Shown one piece after another: positions 61,141 to 64,000 of a stretch of DNA of 64,000 nt. The notes under the pieces were generated by a model, which saw only the letters and a program-made list of their open reading frames with translations, had not been told where the DNA came from and did no database searches. Source of the stretch: Criblamydia sequanensis CRIB-18 (GTDB lineage Bacteria; Chlamydiota; Chlamydiia; Chlamydiales; Criblamydiaceae); contig NZ_CCEJ010000003.1 in assembly GCF_000750955.1 (NCBI RefSeq), positions 372,001 through 436,000 of the forward strand, in the 5' to 3' direction. The translations under genes and the position numbers were made by a program. Each line of letters starts with the position of its first letter. Within the stretch, counting starts at the first letter, position 1.

Positions 61141-62418
61141 ATGCAATTAACTCCCTGCAATTCTAACCAAAAAGTAGTTTCCAATTTAAAGCCGGAAGAA
61201 ACAGGTGATGAAGTTCCGGAAATTAATTTTTTTGACCTTATTCCGGAAGAGTTAGTGCTTTTACTAGCGCAATATTTGGATGCTCGAGCTATCGGAAATT
61301 TAAGGCTTGTTTGCAGAAAATTTAATGTCATTGGAAGCGATGCAAGCCTTATACCAACTTTATTTAAAACACGGTTTCCTATTTTAGCCGGCTTTTATTC
61401 TCGGGAAGAATTGAACGAAGAGCATTATAAGAAAGCCATCTTGAGAACCGACAACATAAGGGATACCGCATTTACACCAAGACAAACCGTCCTTAGGGAA
61501 GGATATGATTTTCAAGGTCATATTAGCGCTTTAGTTTGTCGGGATAATCTTCTCTATGGCAGCTGTTATAAGGATGGCGGGGTTACAGTTTGGGATTTGG
61601 AAGGAAATGAGAAGGGGCATTTTTTTCAATTCAACCCGATTCCTCACCATATTGGCCTTTCAAATAATTATATTTTTGGTCATTCCAATGCCACACCGAG
61701 TCAGACAGCGGACTACACAGGACTGCAGCGAATAAGCCTTTTAGATCAAGCCTATACTTTTTGGAATTATCCTAAAGCCAATTTTTGGCGGTTTAAAGTG
61801 TTTGATGAGTCTATTTATGCAGAATCCTCAAAGGGCATTCTTGAAATCGACGTCGAATCAGGCCTCTTTAATGAATATATAAGCGTCTTCCCGACAGAGC
61901 CATTTTTTGCGGATCAATATCAAGTTCTTGGAATTGGCGGTTTTTACATTACCTCCTGGGATAGAGAAACTCTGAAAGAAAAAGAAAGCCTTCCCCTCAT
62001 TGGCCACTTACCTGATCGCAACTTGCACTTGGATATTCCCACGTACCATCCTGAAACCAATCTAGTATTTTTAGCAAGAGATTACACAAGTTTTGCAAGT
62101 TATGATTTAAGGCAGAAAAGCATAGCCTATAAGAAGGACATTCATGGGATCTCTATTTCCGGAATTATATTTTTTAATAATCAGGTGGTGACAAGCGCTT
62201 TGGACGGTTGTCTAAAAATCTGGGATCATAGAAAGTTTAGCACCCAAACCCCTCTTCGCTCTCTACAGCTTAGCTTTGGAATAACAGCAATAAGCTCAAA
62301 CGAAGATTTTCTATTTATCGGAACTCAATACGGGGATATTATCAAATGTGACTTTATTAAAGAGGGTAGCTTAACTTCACTAATGTGGGATGCATTTGAA
62401 AAATGCCTCGTTTCTTGA
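61141..62418 (+). CDS. F-box/WD40 protein 3
   Basis: 425 aa. N-terminal residues nearly identical to protein 2 (MQLTPCNSNQKVVSNLKPEE), F-box INFFDLIPEELVLLLAQYL and LRLVCRKFNVIGSD at about 29-70. After RFPILAGFYSREELN the blades diverge more: VTVWDLEG, ITSWDRET, FASYDLRQ, LKIWDHRK. The C-terminus is longer than in protein 2 by an IIKCDF strand and a tail. Same 62-bp spacing from the previous gene. Confidence 0.85.
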   Translation: MQLTPCNSNQKVVSNLKPEETGDEVPEINFFDLIPEELVLLLAQYLDARAIGNLRLVCRKFNVIGSDASLIPTLFKTRFPILAGFYSREELNEEHYKKAILRTDNIRDTAFTPRQTVLREGYDFQGHISALVCRDNLLYGSCYKDGGVTVWDLEGNEKGHFFQFNPIPHHIGLSNNYIFGHSNATPSQTADYTGLQRISLLDQAYTFWNYPKANFWRFKVFDESIYAESSKGILEIDVESGLFNEYISVFPTEPFFADQYQVLGIGGFYITSWDRETLKEKESLPLIGHLPDRNLHLDIPTYHPETNLVFLARDYTSFASYDLRQKSIAYKKDIHGISISGIIFFNNQVVTSALDGCLKIWDHRKFSTQTPLRSLQLSFGITAISSNEDFLFIGTQYGDIIKCDFIKEGSLTSLMWDAFEKCLVS

Positions 62419-62590
62419 TTATTCTTCTTTCGAAACTCGCTTTTATTGGGAAAATGCGCCTCTAATTTAGAGGTTAGACCTAAGTAAAACCAAACAGGTA
62501 CTTTCCAATCACTGCCTATTATTCAAATTGTCTTTTTTAAGGATACAAATTAGACAATCTTCATCAACTTTGATAAAAAAAGGATTTTTT
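62419..62590. repeat. spacer with dispersed motif and palindrome
   Basis: Longer than the 62-nt spacers between the other copies. It contains the core CTTCTTTCGAAA (about 62426) shared with 7744 and 43924, and the palindrome CCTCTAATTTAGAGG (62459-62473). Probably repeat sequence inserted between gene 3 and gene 4; the leader motif AAAAAAAGGATTTTTTATGC closes it. Confidence 0.45.
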
Positions 62591-63829
62591 ATGCAAATTG
62601 GTTCTATTCATGACATCAAATCGTGTCCCCAAAAATACGATGAGTCGAAAATCAATGTTAGTAAAGAGGCTATTAAAGGAATTAATTTTTTTGATTATCT
62701 GCCTGAGGAGCTTTTGCTTTATTTTACAAATTATTTCAAAGTAAAGGAGCTTGGGCTTTTTAAAGCTATCTGCAAAAGATTTCATCAAATCGCAAGCGAT
62801 GCAAGCCATATCCCAGTCCTTTTTAAAACAAGATTTCCTGTCCTTGCAAGTTTTCTTAAAAAACAAGAAATAACAGATCGGTTCTACGAAAAAGCCATTT
62901 TTAACCAAAGCAGAATGTTTGATAAAGCTTTTTCCCCAAAAGAGACTTTCTTTCGTATGAAGAGTAATTATCAAGAAGGGGTGCAGGCTTTAGCCTATAA
63001 AGAAGATGTGGTTTACAGCTCTTTTTTTTCAAAAAAAATAGTCACTGCCTGGGATCAAAAGGGGGAAATGTTTCAACATTTTGAATGCTCAGAAATTCCT
63101 CATTGCATAGATGCTTCGAAGGATTATTTTTTTTGTCATGGCGACATCGATGAACTCATACGCCATAAACTATCAACGGATAAGAAAACGACCTCAAGAC
63201 GTTATTCAAAAGCAAACTTTTGGTATTTTAAAGTTATCGATGAAACAATCTATGCCAGAGCTGAATATGGCGTCATTGCTGTTAATTCCAAGACGGGAAA
63301 GCATAAGAAATATCGGGGCGAGTCGTCCATTCCTTTTTATGCGGATGAAAATCAAATTCTCGGAGTCAATTATCAATCAGTTGTTGCATGGGATAGGGAG
63401 ACGAAGAAAATAAGAAGTGAACTGAGCTTAATTAGTCAATCAAAGGATCCTAGCTTAAAACTTTTTCTACAAGCGAAAGCCTATTTTTCTGAAGGCAATC
63501 GGATATTTTTAGCGGCAAATAACGCCTGTCTTGTAAGTTATGATTTAAGAGAGGGAAAAATGAGCCCGCCTCTTAAAATCCATCAAAGCTTAATTTATGG
63601 AATTATTTTTTATAACAATGAACTTGTCACAAGCAGCGCTGATAATACCTTTAAAATTTGGGATATTCGAAATTTTAATTACTCAAACACGACACCGATC
63701 CGTTCAATCGAACATGATTCTTTTGTCACGTCGCTTTGCTGCAGCCAAGACAGTCTTTTTATTGGGACACGTATTGGAGAAATCGTAAAATATGACTTTT
63801 TTGAAACTGATTTAAGAGGTGTTTCCTAA
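62591..63829 (+). CDS. F-box/WD40 protein 4
   Basis: 412 aa from ATG 62591, chosen because the shared leader AAGGATTTTTT ends exactly there; the frame extends to 62528. F-box at about 31-72 (INFFDYLPEELLLYFTNYF, then FKAICKRFHQIASD), RFPVLASFLKKQEIT spacer, then VTAWDQKG, VVAWDRETK, LVSYDLRE, FKIWDIR and IVKYDFFE strands. The most divergent of the four. Same inferred role as its neighbours. Confidence 0.85.
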   Translation: MQIGSIHDIKSCPQKYDESKINVSKEAIKGINFFDYLPEELLLYFTNYFKVKELGLFKAICKRFHQIASDASHIPVLFKTRFPVLASFLKKQEITDRFYEKAIFNQSRMFDKAFSPKETFFRMKSNYQEGVQALAYKEDVVYSSFFSKKIVTAWDQKGEMFQHFECSEIPHCIDASKDYFFCHGDIDELIRHKLSTDKKTTSRRYSKANFWYFKVIDETIYARAEYGVIAVNSKTGKHKKYRGESSIPFYADENQILGVNYQSVVAWDRETKKIRSELSLISQSKDPSLKLFLQAKAYFSEGNRIFLAANNACLVSYDLREGKMSPPLKIHQSLIYGIIFYNNELVTSSADNTFKIWDIRNFNYSNTTPIRSIEHDSFVTSLCCSQDSLFIGTRIGEIVKYDFFETDLRGVS

Positions 63830-63840
63830 AAAGAGATAGT

Positions 63841-64000
63841 GTGCAAGGTGTAAATTCAAATTATCAACAACGCGAATTGGCAGGGCAGTGTGAACACTCG
63901 AAAAGTAAAAATTATTTTAAAAAAATCCCTTTTGAAATCGATAAACCAATACGGCTCGTCACATTTCCAACTTCAATCTACAAAATGACCCCGATTTCTT
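63841..64000 (+). CDS. possible partial gene running off the window
   Basis: From GTG 63841 the frame stays open to the window end (53 codons, translating as VQGVNSNYQQRELAGQCEHS onward). AGAGA just upstream is a weak Shine-Dalgarno. The residues show no F-box or WD pattern. An unrecognised fifth gene or chance; cannot decide from 53 codons. Confidence 0.25.
   Translation, partial: MQGVNSNYQQRELAGQCEHSKSKNYFKKIPFEIDKPIRLVTFPTSIYKMTPIS

Noticed and set aside
62564-62974. 136-codon frame on the minus strand
   Set aside because: Antisense to the F-box of gene 4, whose reading is supported by three paralogues.

Overview
The window is about 38% GC by eye, gene-dense, and reads as a chromosome segment of an environmental (amoeba-associated) member of the Chlamydiae, probably Parachlamydiaceae or Criblamydiaceae; I cannot name the genus. 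The case rests on gene order. From memory, Chlamydia trachomatis has lon, rnz, xerC and an ABC-F ATPase together, tsaB-rpsU-dnaJ together, comEC near ptsH-ptsI-ybaB-dnaX, and yycJ beside ftsK. The same blocks occur here, separated by genes absent from the small animal-pathogen genomes. F-box proteins, SLC6-type and SulP transporters and very large unrecognised proteins also fit an amoebal symbiont.

Layout. 1-4600: a eukaryote-like xylulokinase, a zinc-ribbon coiled-coil protein, the RNase P RNA gene, an F-box protein and a gene-free stretch with a stem-loop repeat and a dead transposase. 4601-14564 (minus strand): folE, trmH-like, ABC-F ATPase, xerC, a small unknown, rnz, rhomboid protease, HldE-type nucleotidyltransferase, lon. 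15226-22272: accessory block with a 1211-aa protein carrying a CX5R motif, a DUF2167 membrane protein, a small membrane protein, tsaB and a kinase-like protein. 22563-30657: rpsU, dnaJ, yycJ-like, ftsK, uppP, tRNA-His, comEC. 30671-40826: accessory block with a SUKH/SMI1 protein, a 1795-aa protein ending in a CPBP-protease-like domain, a secreted alpha/beta hydrolase, an Rsm22-type methyltransferase and a possible 2H phosphoesterase.

40911-43916 is a tight hprK-ptsH-ptsI operon, followed by IS982 debris and a second stem-loop repeat. 44674-47597: ybaB, dnaX, galE. 47884-52068: PgpH-type c-di-AMP phosphodiesterase, a short-chain dehydrogenase, a DEAD-box helicase. 52045-56930 is a minus-strand run sulP, 39-aa membrane peptide, YkgJ-like, mrp, phosphosugar mutase. 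57120-58499 is an SLC6-type transporter with a textbook terminator, and 58563-63829 is a tandem array of four F-box/WD40 paralogues.

The housekeeping genes cover translation and RNA processing (rnpB, rnz, tsaB, rpsU, tRNA-His), replication and chromosome segregation (dnaX, xerC, ftsK), proteostasis (lon, dnaJ), envelope precursors (uppP, hldE-like, galE) and PTS-type signalling. The accessory genes look aimed at the host: five F-box proteins that could dock onto host SCF ubiquitin ligases, a kinase-like protein, a possible Cys-phosphatase and a giant protein with a membrane-protease end. Mobile-element debris lies in the gene-poor gaps next to the accessory blocks.
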